This document shows, one piece after another, positions 22,519 through 30,375 of a DNA stretch of 38,098 bases. This DNA comes from Pseudoselenomonas ruminantium (lineage in GTDB: Bacteria > Bacillota > Negativicutes > Selenomonadales > Selenomonadaceae): positions 1-38,098 of the forward strand of contig CACZIV010000023.1 in NCBI GenBank assembly GCA_902781305.1. The letters are read 5' to 3'. Made by a program: the position numbers and the translations under genes. Numbering within the stretch: position 1 is the stretch's first letter; each line of letters begins with the position of its first letter. The notes beneath the pieces were generated by a model, which had not been told where the DNA came from, did no database searches, and worked only from the letters and a program-made list of their open reading frames with translations.

Positions 22519-23016
22519 TTATTCTTCTTCCTCATCGGCTAAAAATTCATTGACCGCCCGATAGATGGCCGAACTCTGATAGCCGCGCCGAAAGAGTGCC
22601 GCCATTAGTTTCTGCTTGTCTTGGCTGCGCTTATACTTGCTCGTAAGTACCCGGAGGGCTTTTTCGTATTCACGCTCGCCCACCATTTCCCGGTCATCGG
22701 GAATACAGGACTTGACGAGTGCAGATGGATACCCCTTCTGCTTGAGTTTTTCACAAATCTGCCGCACGGAGTAACTGCTGTCCGTGAAGAGGTAGTTAAA
22801 CCGCCGCGGGCAGGATTCCGCATCATTTAGATAATGTTTTTCCTGCAGGCGGGCAATGGCCGCCGAGGCTTCATCCTCCTCATAGCCCTTGGCTATGAGT
22901 TTTTCAAACAGGCGGTTTTCGCTGTACTCCTGGCGGGCCAGCATATCCACGGCAGTTACCAGGGCAGGCTTTACTGGCTTGCGCTTAGCCTGCCCATAGT
23001 TCGGATTCCCCCACAT
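22519..23016 (-). CDS. recX: Regulatory protein RecX
   Basis: RecX binds RecA filaments and limits their growth or recombinase activity. The 165-residue protein shows the three tandem three-helix repeats of the family: ALVTAVDMLARQEYSENRLFEKL, then RRFNYLFTDSSYSVRQICEKL and KALRVLTSKYKRSQDKQKLMAALFRRGY. Each carries the R/K-L-x-x-KG-Y pattern such as LIAKGYEEDE and LKQKGYPS. The acidic tail ends LADEEEE. The ATG at 23014-23016 lies three bases after the recA stop, with GAGG inside the end of recA, so translation is coupled to recA. The gene ends two bases past the shared terminator stem. Confidence 0.92.
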   Translation of the reverse strand: MWGNPNYGQAKRKPVKPALVTAVDMLARQEYSENRLFEKLIAKGYEEDEASAAIARLQEKHYLNDAESCPRRFNYLFTDSSYSVRQICEKLKQKGYPSALVKSCIPDDREMVGEREYEKALRVLTSKYKRSQDKQKLMAALFRRGYQSSAIYRAVNEFLADEEEE

Positions 23017-23019
23017 GGA

Positions 23020-24105
23020 TTAATCCTCGTCGATATCATCGCTGGCCTCTGTAGGTGCGGCCTTTTCCAGCGCATCAGCATCGTTAACCAGCTTTTCGCG
23101 CACTTTGCGCTCGATTTCTTCCACCATAGCAGGATTTTCTTCCAGAGCAACCTTGGCTTTTTCCTTGCCCTGACCCAGGCGATTGCCTTCATAAGAGTAC
23201 CAAGCGCCGCTCTTGTCTACGATTTCCAGTTCCACGCCCATGTCGATAAGCGTGCCCAGACGGGAAACGCCTTCGCCATACACGATATCAAATTCAGCTG
23301 TCTTGAACGGCGGTGCAATCTTGTTCTTGACAATCTTGACCTTCGTGCGGTTACCGACTACATCTGCTCCCTGCGTAATCTTTTCGCCCTTGCGCACTTC
23401 CATGCGTACGGAGGAATAGAATTTCAGTGCACGGCCACCAGTAGTAACTTCCGGATTGCCATACGTCACACCGACTTTTTCACGAATCTGGTTGATGAAG
23501 ATTGCCACGGTCTGGGACTTATTGATAACACCCGTCAGCTTACGCATGGCCTGGCTCATCAGGCGGGCATGCAGGCCTACATGGCTGTCGCCCATTTCGC
23601 CGTCGATTTCCGCTTTCGGCACCAATGCGGCAACGGAGTCCACGACGATAATATCAATGGCGCCGCTGCGTACCAAAGCATCCACGATGTCGAGTGCCTG
23701 TTCACCGGTATCCGGCTGCGAAATCAAAAGTTCATCAATATCTACGCCCAATTTCTGCGCATACACAGGGTCTAAGGCATGTTCGGCATCAATAAAGGCC
23801 GCAATGCCGCCATTTTTCTGTGCTTCCGCAATCATATGCAGAGTTACGGTCGTCTTACCGGAAGATTCCGGGCCATAAATCTCAATGATACGGCCGCGCG
23901 GAATGCCGCCCGTCCCCAAGGCAATATCAATTGGCAGGATGCCTGTAGGGATAACCTCCACATTCATCTGCGCACGGGCATCCCCCAAACGCATAATCGA
24001 GCCCTTGCCAAAATCCTTCTCAATCTTTTTCAGCGCATTGGCCAGAGCTGCTTTCTTGCTGTCATCCTCGGTAATGCGTCCAACTTTATCTTTGTCTGCT
24101 GCCAT
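23020..24105 (-). CDS. recA: Recombinase RecA
   Basis: RecA forms the ATP-dependent strand-exchange filament on single-stranded DNA and triggers LexA self-cleavage. The 361-residue protein has Walker A GPESSGKT at residues 78-85, preceded by [35 protein letters not shown], Walker [17 protein letters not shown], the loop-2 region ([21 protein letters not shown]) and an acidic C-terminus ([10 protein letters not shown]) follow. It carries no intein. The frame is open 22 codons further upstream, but that extension covers the promoter -10 box. The ATG at 24103-24105, with AAGGA ten bases ahead, gives the normal length. The promoter is at 24143-24171 and recX follows at once. Confidence 0.98.
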   Translation of the reverse strand: MAADKDKVGRITEDDSKKAALANALKKIEKDFGKGSIMRLGDARAQMNVEVIPTGILPIDIALGTGGIPRGRIIEIYGPESSGKTTVTLHMIAEAQKNGGIAAFIDAEHALDPVYAQKLGVDIDELLISQPDTGEQALDIVDALVRSGAIDIIVVDSVAALVPKAEIDGEMGDSHVGLHARLMSQAMRKLTGVINKSQTVAIFINQIREKVGVTYGNPEVTTGGRALKFYSSVRMEVRKGEKITQGADVVGNRTKVKIVKNKIAPPFKTAEFDIVYGEGVSRLGTLIDMGVELEIVDKSGAWYSYEGNRLGQGKEKAKVALEENPAMVEEIERKVREKLVNDADALEKAAPTEASDDIDED

Positions 24106-24142
24106 TCTATCTGCATCCTTTCTCTCATTCAAAGCTACATTA

Positions 24143-24171
24143 ATTATATAAAAGATAGCTATTTTTGGCAA
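24143..24171 (-). promoter_or_regulatory. Probable sigma-A promoter of recA-recX
   Basis: On the minus strand TTGCCA (24166-24171) and TATAAT (24143-24148) are 17 bases apart, with a leader of about 30 bases. I found neither a GAAC-N4-GTTC nor a CTGT-N8-ACAG site in or next to it. Confidence 0.75.
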
Positions 24172-24180
24172 TGATTACAT

Positions 24181-24217
24181 AAAACAAGGCCATCAGCTGA
24201 CAAGCAGGCTGATGACC
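24181..24217 (-). terminator. Intrinsic terminator of folB
   Basis: GGCCATCAGC (24188-24197) pairs with GCTGATGACC (24208-24217), with one G-T pair. On the minus strand it is followed by TTGTTTT. It lies 12 bases beyond the folB stop. Confidence 0.75.
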
Positions 24218-24229
24218 CCGTACCTGTAT

Positions 24230-24592
24230 TTATTTCTGATGGCGAACCACTTCGACCTCTACATAATCGATGGGGCCGGAAATGGGAACAGATGGTTTGC
24301 GAATACGCGCCATAGCGGTTTTGAAGTGCGGATATTTAGCCAGCAGTTTGTCGCCAATAGCAGCGGACAAAGTGCCCAGCATGGTATAGCGTTTATTTTC
24401 CGTAATATCTTTGACGATATCATAGACCGCTGCCGTATCAACACCATCTTTCAGTTCATCCGTCTCCACCAGTTTGTCATCCTGAGTTTCGATTTCTACA
24501 TCAATGAAGAATTTCTGCCCCTGCTCACGTTCATACTCATAAACACCGTGGAAACCATAGAACATCATGTTGAGAATCCTAACTTTTGCCAT
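24230..24592 (-). CDS. folB: Dihydroneopterin aldolase
   Basis: FolB cleaves 7,8-dihydroneopterin to 6-hydroxymethyl-7,8-dihydropterin and glycolaldehyde in folate synthesis. The 120-residue protein has the T-fold features FYGFHGVYEYEREQGQKFFIDVEI (with the catalytic-site Glu after the Tyr), DTAAVYDIVKDI and the C-terminal RIRKPSVPISGPIDYVEVEV with the catalytic Lys. Length equals the family norm. The start is the ATG at 24590-24592, eight bases after AGGAG. A GTG three codons upstream overlaps the ribosome site and is less likely. The gene is not beside folP or folK, so it is separated from the rest of the pathway. Confidence 0.93.
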   Translation of the reverse strand: MAKVRILNMMFYGFHGVYEYEREQGQKFFIDVEIETQDDKLVETDELKDGVDTAAVYDIVKDITENKRYTMLGTLSAAIGDKLLAKYPHFKTAMARIRKPSVPISGPIDYVEVEVVRHQK

Positions 24593-24709
24593 TGTGGTCA
24601 CTCCTATCGTTTATAATCAGCTTACCTGTACAGTCGTTTACAGGATCTTTCTAAATGATTATTTCGCTAACCTAAGGCAAATTCCTGCCAACTTTACAAA
24701 ATATTCTTC

Positions 24710-24787
24710 TTAATTGCTAAACATTTCTTCCCAAACCGCATAGGCATAAACAAAAAAGATAAGCAACACGACGAATAAATCCCCCAT
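24710..24787 (-). CDS. Single-span membrane peptide of 25 residues
   Basis: This very short frame reads MGDLFVVLLIFFVYAYAVW and then EEMFSN before TAA. It is a continuous hydrophobic segment with a short acidic C-terminus, as expected of a one-helix inner-membrane micropeptide. The ATG at 24785-24787 has a textbook GGAGG nine bases upstream, which makes chance unlikely. It sits between the NlpC/P60 gene and folB on the same strand, just after the NlpC terminator. I recognise no family. It may modulate a membrane complex, like CydX- or KdpF-type small subunits, but no such partner is adjacent. Confidence 0.6.
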   Translation of the reverse strand: MGDLFVVLLIFFVYAYAVWEEMFSN

Positions 24788-24807
24788 GTCCTTTCACCTC
24801 CGGATAA

Positions 24808-24835
24808 GAAAAATAGGAGAGGCTATGCCTCTCCC
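24808..24835 (-). terminator. Intrinsic terminator of the NlpC/P60 gene
   Basis: GGAGAGGC (24816-24823) pairs with GCCTCTCC (24827-24834) around three bases. On the minus strand the stem is followed by TATTTTTCTT. It lies about ten bases after the stop codon. Confidence 0.82.
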
Positions 24836-24845
24836 TAAAATGTCA

Positions 24846-25508
24846 TCACATCACCCGGCGGGCACCAACATAGCAGTTGCCCCAATAGGAGCTATCCAAA
24901 GATGCTACGCTGACCCCGGCACTGGAGGACGCATGAATAAACTGACGGTCGCCAAGATAGATGCCCACATGGGACACACCCGGACAATACGTCGAAAAGA
25001 ATACCAAATCACCAGGCATGAGATCACCAGCAGGTGAACCTACTTCATACTGAACATCTGCCGTACGCGGAAGATGCACACCAGCATGAGCAAACACATA
25101 CTGCACATAGCCAGAGCAGTCAAAACCGCTGGGGCTGGTGCCACCAAACACATACGGTACGCCAAGATACTGCATGGATTCGGAAATAATGGTACGGTTG
25201 ATGTAGTTGCTGCCATGGGATACGACCGGCATGGATTTGCCTAAGAGTGCCGAATAAGTGGACGGCCCTACCTGTCCATCTGCAGCCATCCCACGGGAAG
25301 ACTGGAATCCCTTAACGGCTTCAGCTGTTGCCGGACCGAAGTCCCCATCAGCCGATACATCGTAACCAAGACGGACCAATTGTCCTTGTATCTCAGCTAC
25401 TTCCGTGCCCTGGTCCCCTACGCGGAATGCAGATGCACTACACACAGAAAACATGGACATCAGGATCATGGACAGCGCAAACACACGCTTTGTTGCTTTT
25501 TTAAACAA
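24846..25508 (-). CDS. Exported NlpC/P60 peptidoglycan endopeptidase
   Basis: This 220-residue cell-wall hydrolase should cut stem peptides of peptidoglycan in the periplasm. Residues 1-27 are a signal peptide (cleavage after SASA). Residues about 30-88 form a PG_binding_1 domain (GTEVAEIQGQLVRLGYD, then DGDFGPATAEAVKGFQ). Residues about 105-220 are the NlpC/P60 domain with catalytic Cys131 in GFDCSGYV, His180 in SHVGIYLG and the third polar residue His192 in FIHASS. The start is a TTG at 25506-25508, nine bases after AGGAG. No ATG in the frame is placed as well relative to the signal peptide. A c-di-AMP riboswitch ends about 20 bases upstream, so the gene is tied to cell-wall and turgor signalling. 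Confidence 0.93.
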   Translation of the reverse strand: MFKKATKRVFALSMILMSMFSVCSASAFRVGDQGTEVAEIQGQLVRLGYDVSADGDFGPATAEAVKGFQSSRGMAADGQVGPSTYSALLGKSMPVVSHGSNYINRTIISESMQYLGVPYVFGGTSPSGFDCSGYVQYVFAHAGVHLPRTADVQYEVGSPAGDLMPGDLVFFSTYCPGVSHVGIYLGDRQFIHASSSAGVSVASLDSSYWGNCYVGARRVM

Positions 25509-25528
25509 AAAGCCAACTCCTCTCTCTG

Positions 25529-25675
25529 TTCGCTTACGAGGTTAGCTGCCGGGCTCGGGTAGAGAAGACCACCCGCTCCATTCCTTACACTGTCAAATAA
25601 TGTAATCGTGAAGTTCGCCCCAAAGAATTGGTTCCCCCGCTCCTGGGCTGGATTCAGCTTAATCCTATGTATTTT
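25529..25675 (-). promoter_or_regulatory. c-di-AMP riboswitch (ydaO-yuaA class)
   Basis: Read on the minus strand the leader contains the conserved blocks of this class: GCTGAATCC, GAGCGGGGGAACCAA, TTTGGGGCGAA and, near the 3' side, CCGGCAGCTAACCTCGTAAGC. These match the pseudo-twofold c-di-AMP aptamer that usually controls cell-wall hydrolases and potassium transport and normally lowers expression when bound. The aptamer ends about 20 bases before the NlpC/P60 start, with the AGGAG site immediately after it and no room for a separate terminator. Control of translation initiation is therefore likely, as an inference from spacing. Confidence 0.88.
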
Positions 25676-25693
25676 TGAATACCCATTTTATAT

Positions 25694-25716
25694 AATACGA
25701 CAAATGTCGTCGTATT
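25694..25716. repeat. Inverted repeat upstream of the riboswitch
   Basis: AATACGAC (25694-25701) and GTCGTATT (25709-25716) are perfect 8-base arms around seven bases. Directly after it on the minus strand comes TATTATATAAAA, a plausible -10 region. An operator over the riboswitch promoter is possible. No clear -35 box was found. Confidence 0.4.
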
Positions 25717-25794
25717 CCTGCAATTTTTTAAATAAGATTTTAATTTTCGCACAACTCTAAATAATTTTCAGCTTCTTTTCAGAATTCGTGCTGA

Positions 25795-25824
25795 CATGAA
25801 AAGTGGCTGTCATTACGACAGCCA
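25795..25824 (-). terminator. Intrinsic terminator of rnpB
   Basis: TGGCTGTC (25804-25811) pairs with GACAGCCA (25817-25824) around five bases. On the minus strand it is followed by CTTTTCAT. It starts 17 bases after the RNase P RNA 3' end. Confidence 0.8.
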
Positions 25825-25840
25825 TCTTATTTACATTTAT

Positions 25841-26172
25841 GTTGAATAAGCAATCAGTAAGCCGAGTTTTGTTCCATCCGCAAGCGGAGGCGACAATCAT
25901 TTATCTAGGCACGGCAGTTGCCTGCCGGCTCAAGCGACTCAACCCGGAAGGTTCCGCGGGCCGCATCATCCCTTCCCTATTTGGTCTTGCTGCTGGTGCG
26001 CTCTTACCGCACCTTTCCACCCTTACCAGCCGAAACTGGCGGTCTAAATCTCTATGGCACTATCCCTAAGGTCACCCTCGCTGGACGTTATCCAGCACAC
26101 TGCCCTATGGAGCCCGGACTTTCCTCATCTGGCGCTAGGCCAGCCGCGATTGTCTTGACAACTTATTTCAAC
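25841..26172 (-). ncRNA. rnpB: RNase P RNA
   Basis: The catalytic RNA of RNase P removes 5' leaders from tRNA precursors. The conserved core GAGGAAAGTCCGGGCTCC lies at 26109-26126 on the minus strand. AGGGTGACCTTAGGGATAGT follows it, and CTCGGCTTACTG lies near the 3' end. The ends were set by the P1 helix, with GTTGAAATAAG at the 5' end pairing with CTTATTCAAC at the 3' end. This gives about 332 nucleotides, normal for a type A molecule. A consensus promoter lies seven bases upstream and a terminator follows. Confidence 0.95.
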
Positions 26173-26179
26173 ATGAAAA

Positions 26180-26208
26180 AGTATAACACTTTAAGAGGAA
26201 TCTGTCAA
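26180..26208 (-). promoter_or_regulatory. Consensus promoter of rnpB
   Basis: On the minus strand a perfect TTGACA (26203-26208) and TATACT (26180-26185) are 17 bases apart. The predicted start falls on the G at 26172, the base that opens helix P1. Confidence 0.88.
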
Positions 26209-26270
26209 ATTTGGTGCTAATTTTTCTCAAGAAACAAACAATAATATGTTATTTTCTAAAATTTCTTTTA

Positions 26271-26319
26271 CCAATATTGGTCATGTGACCTTTTCTTATT
26301 TGTTATTTTTTCGTATAAT
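26271..26319 (+). promoter_or_regulatory. Putative deoD promoter with adjacent palindromes
   Basis: A TATAAT (26314-26319) is 45 bases upstream of deoD. At 17 bases upstream of it lies only a weak TTTTCT. Directly before that are two abutting palindromes, CCAATATTGG (26271-26280) and GGTCATGTGACC (26279-26290). They are placed where an activator could compensate for the poor -35 box. The regulator is unknown. Confidence 0.42.
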
Positions 26320-26364
26320 AAAACTATCATTTAGAATTTTTTTAACAGAAAGAAGGAATTCAAC

Positions 26365-27075
26365 ATGGCAACTCCTCATATTGGTGCTGAAAAAGGTGAT
26401 GTTGCAGAACGCATTCTGCTCCCGGGTGACCCCCTGCGTGCTAAATTCATCGCAGAAAACTTCCTCGATGATGTAAAGCAGTACACTTCTGTTCGCAATA
26501 TCCTGGGTTTCACTGGTAAATACAAAGGTGTTCCTGTTTCCGTACAGGGTACTGGCATGGGCATGCCTTCCATCTCCATCTATGTACATGAGCTGATTCA
26601 TGAATTTGGCTGCAAAAAGCTGTTCCGCGTAGGCACTTGCGGCGGTATGCACAAAGATGTAAAACTTCGTGATGTACTCATCGCCCAGGCTGCCAGCACG
26701 GATTCCTCCATGCTGCGCAATATCTTCAATGGCTATATCAACTATGCTCCTATCGCTGACTATGACCTGCTGTCCAAGGCAGTAGCCAACACGAAGAAGC
26801 TGAATCTCCATGCCAAGGTAGGTAACATTCTGTCTGCTGACCGTTTCTATGATGATGATATCGACAGCGACAAGCTGCGCCGCTATGGCATTTTGGCTGT
26901 TGAAATGGAAGCAGCTGCCCTCTACACGATTGCTGCTGAAGCAAACGTACAGGCACTGGCTCTCTTCACCGTCAGCGACCATCTCCTGACCGGCGAAGCT
27001 TGCTCCGCTGAAGAACGCCAGACCACGTTCAACGACATGATTAAGATTGCCCTCGAAACGGCTATCGAAGACTAA
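26365..27075 (+). CDS. deoD: Purine nucleoside phosphorylase
   Basis: DeoD is the hexameric purine nucleoside phosphorylase that splits (deoxy)nucleosides with phosphate into base and (deoxy)ribose 1-phosphate for salvage. The 236-residue protein has family motifs throughout: [10 protein letters not shown] (His from the neighbouring subunit), [11 protein letters not shown] (phosphate binding), [31 protein letters not shown] (ribose and base pocket) and [12 protein letters not shown] with the catalytic Asp. Length is exactly that of the family. The ATG follows AAGGAATTC. It stands alone with its own terminator and converges on the M18 aminopeptidase gene. Confidence 0.97.
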   Translation: MATPHIGAEKGDVAERILLPGDPLRAKFIAENFLDDVKQYTSVRNILGFTGKYKGVPVSVQGTGMGMPSISIYVHELIHEFGCKKLFRVGTCGGMHKDVKLRDVLIAQAASTDSSMLRNIFNGYINYAPIADYDLLSKAVANTKKLNLHAKVGNILSADRFYDDDIDSDKLRRYGILAVEMEAAALYTIAAEANVQALALFTVSDHLLTGEACSAEERQTTFNDMIKIALETAIED

Positions 27076-27110
27076 TCAGCGCTGGTTGATTCGCTTTACA
27101 ACGAAACGAT

Positions 27111-27174
27111 AAAGCCCGGCAAGATGATTTCTTTGCGTCAAACGCTAAAGAAAAAGTCTTGCCGGGCTTTTCTG
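27111..27174. terminator. Bidirectional terminator between deoD and the M18 peptidase gene
   Basis: AAAGCCCGGCAAGA (27111-27124) pairs perfectly with TCTTGCCGGGCTTT (27157-27170). The loop contains a smaller TTTGCG/CGCTAAAG hairpin. A T run follows on the plus strand. Confidence 0.85.
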
Positions 27175-27184
27175 CAATATATCT

Positions 27185-28573
27185 TTATGCTTCCTGCAAG
27201 AAGGCCATATAGCCTTTCTTCACTTCATATACATCAATCTTGCTGGTCACTTCCCAAGGCGCATGCATGCTCATTACGCCAACGCCGCTGTCAATAACCT
27301 GCATGCCATAGAGGCTCATGATATAGGCGATAGTACCGCCGCCGCCCAGGTCAACCTTGCCCAATTCAGCCAGCTGGTAATGCACATTGTGCTTATCCAT
27401 CATGGCGCGCAGTTCACCGAGGTATTCGGCATTGGCATCGTTGGAGCCGGATTTGCCGCGGGCACCGGTGAACTTGTTGAACACCATGCCCTTGCCTAAG
27501 TATGCCACGTTCTTCTTATCGTAAGAACCAGCATAGAGTGCATCATAGGCACTGGACACATCCGAAGACAGCATCTTGCAGTTGGCGAGCAGGCGGCGCA
27601 GGCCCAGTTCGCTGTATGCACCGCAGGCATTCATAACCTCTGCCACCGTGTTTTCAAAGAAGCGGGACTGCATGCCCGTAGCGCCGACGCTGCCGATTTC
27701 TTCCTTGTCCACCAAGAGACAGCAAGCCGTGCGCTTAACGTCTTTCATATCCAGCATAGCCCGCAGGGAAGTATAGGAGCAAACGCGGTCGTCCTGACCA
27801 TAAGCCAAAGTCATGCTGCGGTCAAAGCCCAGTTCTCTGGCTTTGCCTGCCGGTACCAGGCAGAGTTCTGCGGACTGGAAGTCGGCTTCTTCCAAACCGT
27901 ATTTGTCCTTGATAAGCTGCAGGACACCGTCTTTGACACTTTCCTTATCGTCCTTTTTCAGCGGATAATTGCCGACGAGAATATCAAGGCTTTCGCCTTC
28001 GATAACCTTAGCGGCATTTTTCTTCATCTGTTCCTGCGAAAGGTGGATAAGCAAATCCGTAACACAGAAGACGGGGTCGCTTTCGTCCTCACCAATGCAG
28101 ATTTCCACCACAGAACCGTCTTTTTTCGCTACGACACCATACATAGCGAGCGGAATCGTCACCCACTGATACTTTTTGATACCGCCGTAGTAATGCGTGT
28201 CCAGATATGCCAGACCGCCATCTTCATAGAGGGGATTCTGCTTGACGTCCAGACGGCAGGTGTCGATATGGGCACCTAAGATATTCATGCCCTGTTCCAG
28301 CGGTTCCGTACCAATATTAAAAAGCACCAGTGCTTTTTCCATATTGACGGCATAGACCTTGGCACCTGCCGTGAGCTTTTCGCCGCTTTTGATGATGTCC
28401 GTCAGATTGCGATAGCCGGCAGCTTCCGCCTGCTTCACCGCTTCCTTGACACTTTCCCGCTCGGTCTTGCAGGTGGTCAAAAATTCCCGATAGCCTTTAT
28501 TCAGGGCTTCTAATTCCTGTTTTTCTGCATCGCTGTACTGGCTCCAGAGGGAGTCTTTTTTTTCGTCGCTCAT
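27185..28573 (-). CDS. M18 family metallo-aminopeptidase
   Basis: This 462-residue zinc aminopeptidase of the cytoplasm probably removes acidic or neutral N-terminal residues from peptides. The metal-site motifs are GAHIDTCRLD near residue 100 (His and Asp ligands), DKEEIGSVGATGM (general base Glu and Glu ligand), a zone around SGSNDANAEYL and SMHAPWEVTSKID near the C-terminus with the last His. Length fits the M18 group. The ATG at 28571-28573 follows AGGAGAAATT. It is 13 bases downstream of dusB and is the last gene of the birA-coaX-dusB set, ending in the shared terminator with deoD. Confidence 0.9.
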   Translation of the reverse strand: MSDEKKDSLWSQYSDAEKQELEALNKGYREFLTTCKTERESVKEAVKQAEAAGYRNLTDIIKSGEKLTAGAKVYAVNMEKALVLFNIGTEPLEQGMNILGAHIDTCRLDVKQNPLYEDGGLAYLDTHYYGGIKKYQWVTIPLAMYGVVAKKDGSVVEICIGEDESDPVFCVTDLLIHLSQEQMKKNAAKVIEGESLDILVGNYPLKKDDKESVKDGVLQLIKDKYGLEEADFQSAELCLVPAGKARELGFDRSMTLAYGQDDRVCSYTSLRAMLDMKDVKRTACCLLVDKEEIGSVGATGMQSRFFENTVAEVMNACGAYSELGLRRLLANCKMLSSDVSSAYDALYAGSYDKKNVAYLGKGMVFNKFTGARGKSGSNDANAEYLGELRAMMDKHNVHYQLAELGKVDLGGGGTIAYIMSLYGMQVIDSGVGVMSMHAPWEVTSKIDVYEVKKGYMAFLQEA

Positions 28574-28586
28574 TTCAATTTCTCCT

Positions 28587-29552
28587 TTATGCTTTCAGCA
28601 GATATTCATTGATGATATGGATAAAGTCTTCGCGTTTTTCGGCCTTGTTGAACTTATCGCGGAGAATGGCACCGTGGGTTATGCCGCGCGTATACCAGGT
28701 GGCATGCTTACGCATTTCCCGCGGGCCGATATAATCGCCTTTGTATTTTAAGAGCAATTCCAAATGGCGGATAATGACCTCCGCCCGCTCCTGCATGGTC
28801 GGTTTGGGCAGGATTTCGCCCGTGCGCAGGAAATGGGTGAGCTGCTTAAATATCCAGGGATTGCCCTGCGCGCCGCGGCCAATCATCACGCCGTCCGCGC
28901 CAGTAACGTCGAGTATCTTTTGCAAGTCCTGACAGGTGCGCACATCGCCATTGGCAATGATCGGCACCTTGACCGTCTTTTTGACCTCAGCGATGATATC
29001 CCAATCCGCCTTGCCGCTGTAAAACTGTTCGCGGGTGCGGCCATGGACGGCAATGGCATCAACGCCTGCCGCTTCGGCGATTTTGGCGATTTCCAATACA
29101 TTTACATGGTCATCATCCCACCCCTTACGCATTTTCACCGTAAAGGGCATCTTCACCGCCTTGCGGATGGCCGAAAGAATGGCATAAGCCTTATCCGGGT
29201 CGCGCATCAGCGCCGAGCCTTCGCCATTCTTGACGATTTTCGGTGCGGGGCAGCCCATGTTGAAATCCAAAATATCCGCCGTGCCCAAATCTTCCACGTA
29301 TTTTGCCGCTTCCGCCGCCATTTCCGGCGCATTGGCAAAAATCTGCATGGCCAAAGGTCGTTCGCCCGGTTCCGACTCCAGCATGGTCAGCGTGCGCTCA
29401 TTGCGGAAGTGAATACCCTGTGAGCTTACCATTTCCGCATAGCAGAGCGGACAGCCCATATCGTGGGCGATAATGCGGTAAGCCGTGTCCGTAACACCGG
29501 CCATCGGCGCTAAAAATACCGGCTCGTTGAATGTAAATTTTCCTATCTGCAT
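28587..29552 (-). CDS. dusB: tRNA-dihydrouridine synthase
   Basis: This FMN enzyme reduces specific uridines in the tRNA D-loop. It has a TIM barrel opening with PVFLAPMAGVTDTAYR. FNMGCPAPKIVKNGEGSALM carries the catalytic Cys. FTVKMRKGW, AVHGRTREQFYSGKADW, IIANGDV and MIGRGAQGNPWIF (FMN phosphate) follow, then the helical tRNA-binding domain. The version here starts at ATG 29550-29552 (321 residues), beginning MQIGKFTF as relatives do. A TTG three codons earlier (29561) overlaps the coaX stop and has GAGG five bases ahead, so it is a real alternative. Either way translation is coupled to coaX. The B subgroup is judged from the overall pattern. Confidence 0.92.
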   Translation of the reverse strand: MQIGKFTFNEPVFLAPMAGVTDTAYRIIAHDMGCPLCYAEMVSSQGIHFRNERTLTMLESEPGERPLAMQIFANAPEMAAEAAKYVEDLGTADILDFNMGCPAPKIVKNGEGSALMRDPDKAYAILSAIRKAVKMPFTVKMRKGWDDDHVNVLEIAKIAEAAGVDAIAVHGRTREQFYSGKADWDIIAEVKKTVKVPIIANGDVRTCQDLQKILDVTGADGVMIGRGAQGNPWIFKQLTHFLRTGEILPKPTMQERAEVIIRHLELLLKYKGDYIGPREMRKHATWYTRGITHGAILRDKFNKAEKREDFIHIINEYLLKA

Positions 29553-29557
29553 ATGGT

Positions 29558-30352
29558 TCAAGCGTTCCTCTCAACCGGTTCGCGCTTGTCGGCATTGCGC
29601 TCGTAAAGTGCCTGCAGGCCCGTCAGCGTCAGGAAGTGGTCAACCTTGTCGATGGTCGCGGATTCCTTGGCAATCATGCGGGCCAGGCCGCCCGTGGCGA
29701 TGACCTTCATATCCTTGCCGAACTCGGCCTTGATACGGCGCACGATTTCGTCAATCTGGCCCACATAACCAAAGATAATCCCTGCCTGCATGCCCTGAAT
29801 GGTATTGCGGCAGATAATCTGCTTCGGCGGAACCAGCTCGATACGCGGCAGCTGCGCCGCCGTCTGGAACAGGGCATCGGCGCTCGTGCCGATACCGGGT
29901 GCAATCACGCCGCCCATAAAGTCGCCGTCATCCCCCACCACATCATAGGTGGTCGCCGTACCGATATCAATGACAATCAGCGGTCCGCCATACTGCTCAT
30001 AAGCACCGACCACGTTCACGATACGGTCCGCACCAATGGAGCGGGGATTTTCGTAGTGCAGCTTAATGCCCGTCTTAATGCCGGGGCCTACGACCAACGG
30101 TTTCAGATGGAAGTAACGCTCACACATCTTGACCATCGGCACCACGAGCGGCGGCACAACCGAGGAAATGATAATCGCATGAATATCGCTCATGCTGATG
30201 CCCTGATAGCGGAACAAATCATTCATCAGCATGCCGTATTCATCCCCGGTCTTCTGCCTGTCCGTGGAAATACGCCAGTGCTTCATCAACTTCTTGCCTT
30301 CATAGGTGCCCATGACAATATTGCTATTGCCGATATCCAAAACTAATAACAA
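29558..30352 (-). CDS. coaX: Type III pantothenate kinase
   Basis: CoaX phosphorylates pantothenate, the first step of coenzyme A synthesis, and is insensitive to feedback by CoA. The 264-residue protein begins MLLVLDIGNSNIVMG, the phosphate-1 motif. Further motifs are SSVVPPLV, NPRSIGADRIVNVVGA, IVIDIGTATTYDVV (phosphate-2 with the catalytic Asp), GGVIAPGIG and VIATGGLA. The frame extends ten codons upstream to a GTG overlapping the birA stop, but the AGGAGG site lies inside that extension. The true start is therefore the TTG at 30350-30352, seven bases after it, which gives the canonical N-terminus. Its stop overlaps the alternative dusB start. Confidence 0.94.
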   Translation of the reverse strand: MLLVLDIGNSNIVMGTYEGKKLMKHWRISTDRQKTGDEYGMLMNDLFRYQGISMSDIHAIIISSVVPPLVVPMVKMCERYFHLKPLVVGPGIKTGIKLHYENPRSIGADRIVNVVGAYEQYGGPLIVIDIGTATTYDVVGDDGDFMGGVIAPGIGTSADALFQTAAQLPRIELVPPKQIICRNTIQGMQAGIIFGYVGQIDEIVRRIKAEFGKDMKVIATGGLARMIAKESATIDKVDHFLTLTGLQALYERNADKREPVERNA

Positions 30353-30375
30353 AGGATTTCCTCCTAAAACTTCAT

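Noticed and set aside
22834-23775. Plus-strand open frame of 313 codons opposite recX and recA
   Set aside because: It crosses two well-supported genes on the other strand and shows no family motif.
25803-26220. Short plus-strand frames of 88 and 100 codons
   Set aside because: They lie within the RNase P RNA gene on the other strand.
29636-30346. Plus-strand open frame of 236 codons opposite coaX
   Set aside because: Antisense to a kinase with complete motifs. No start signal.
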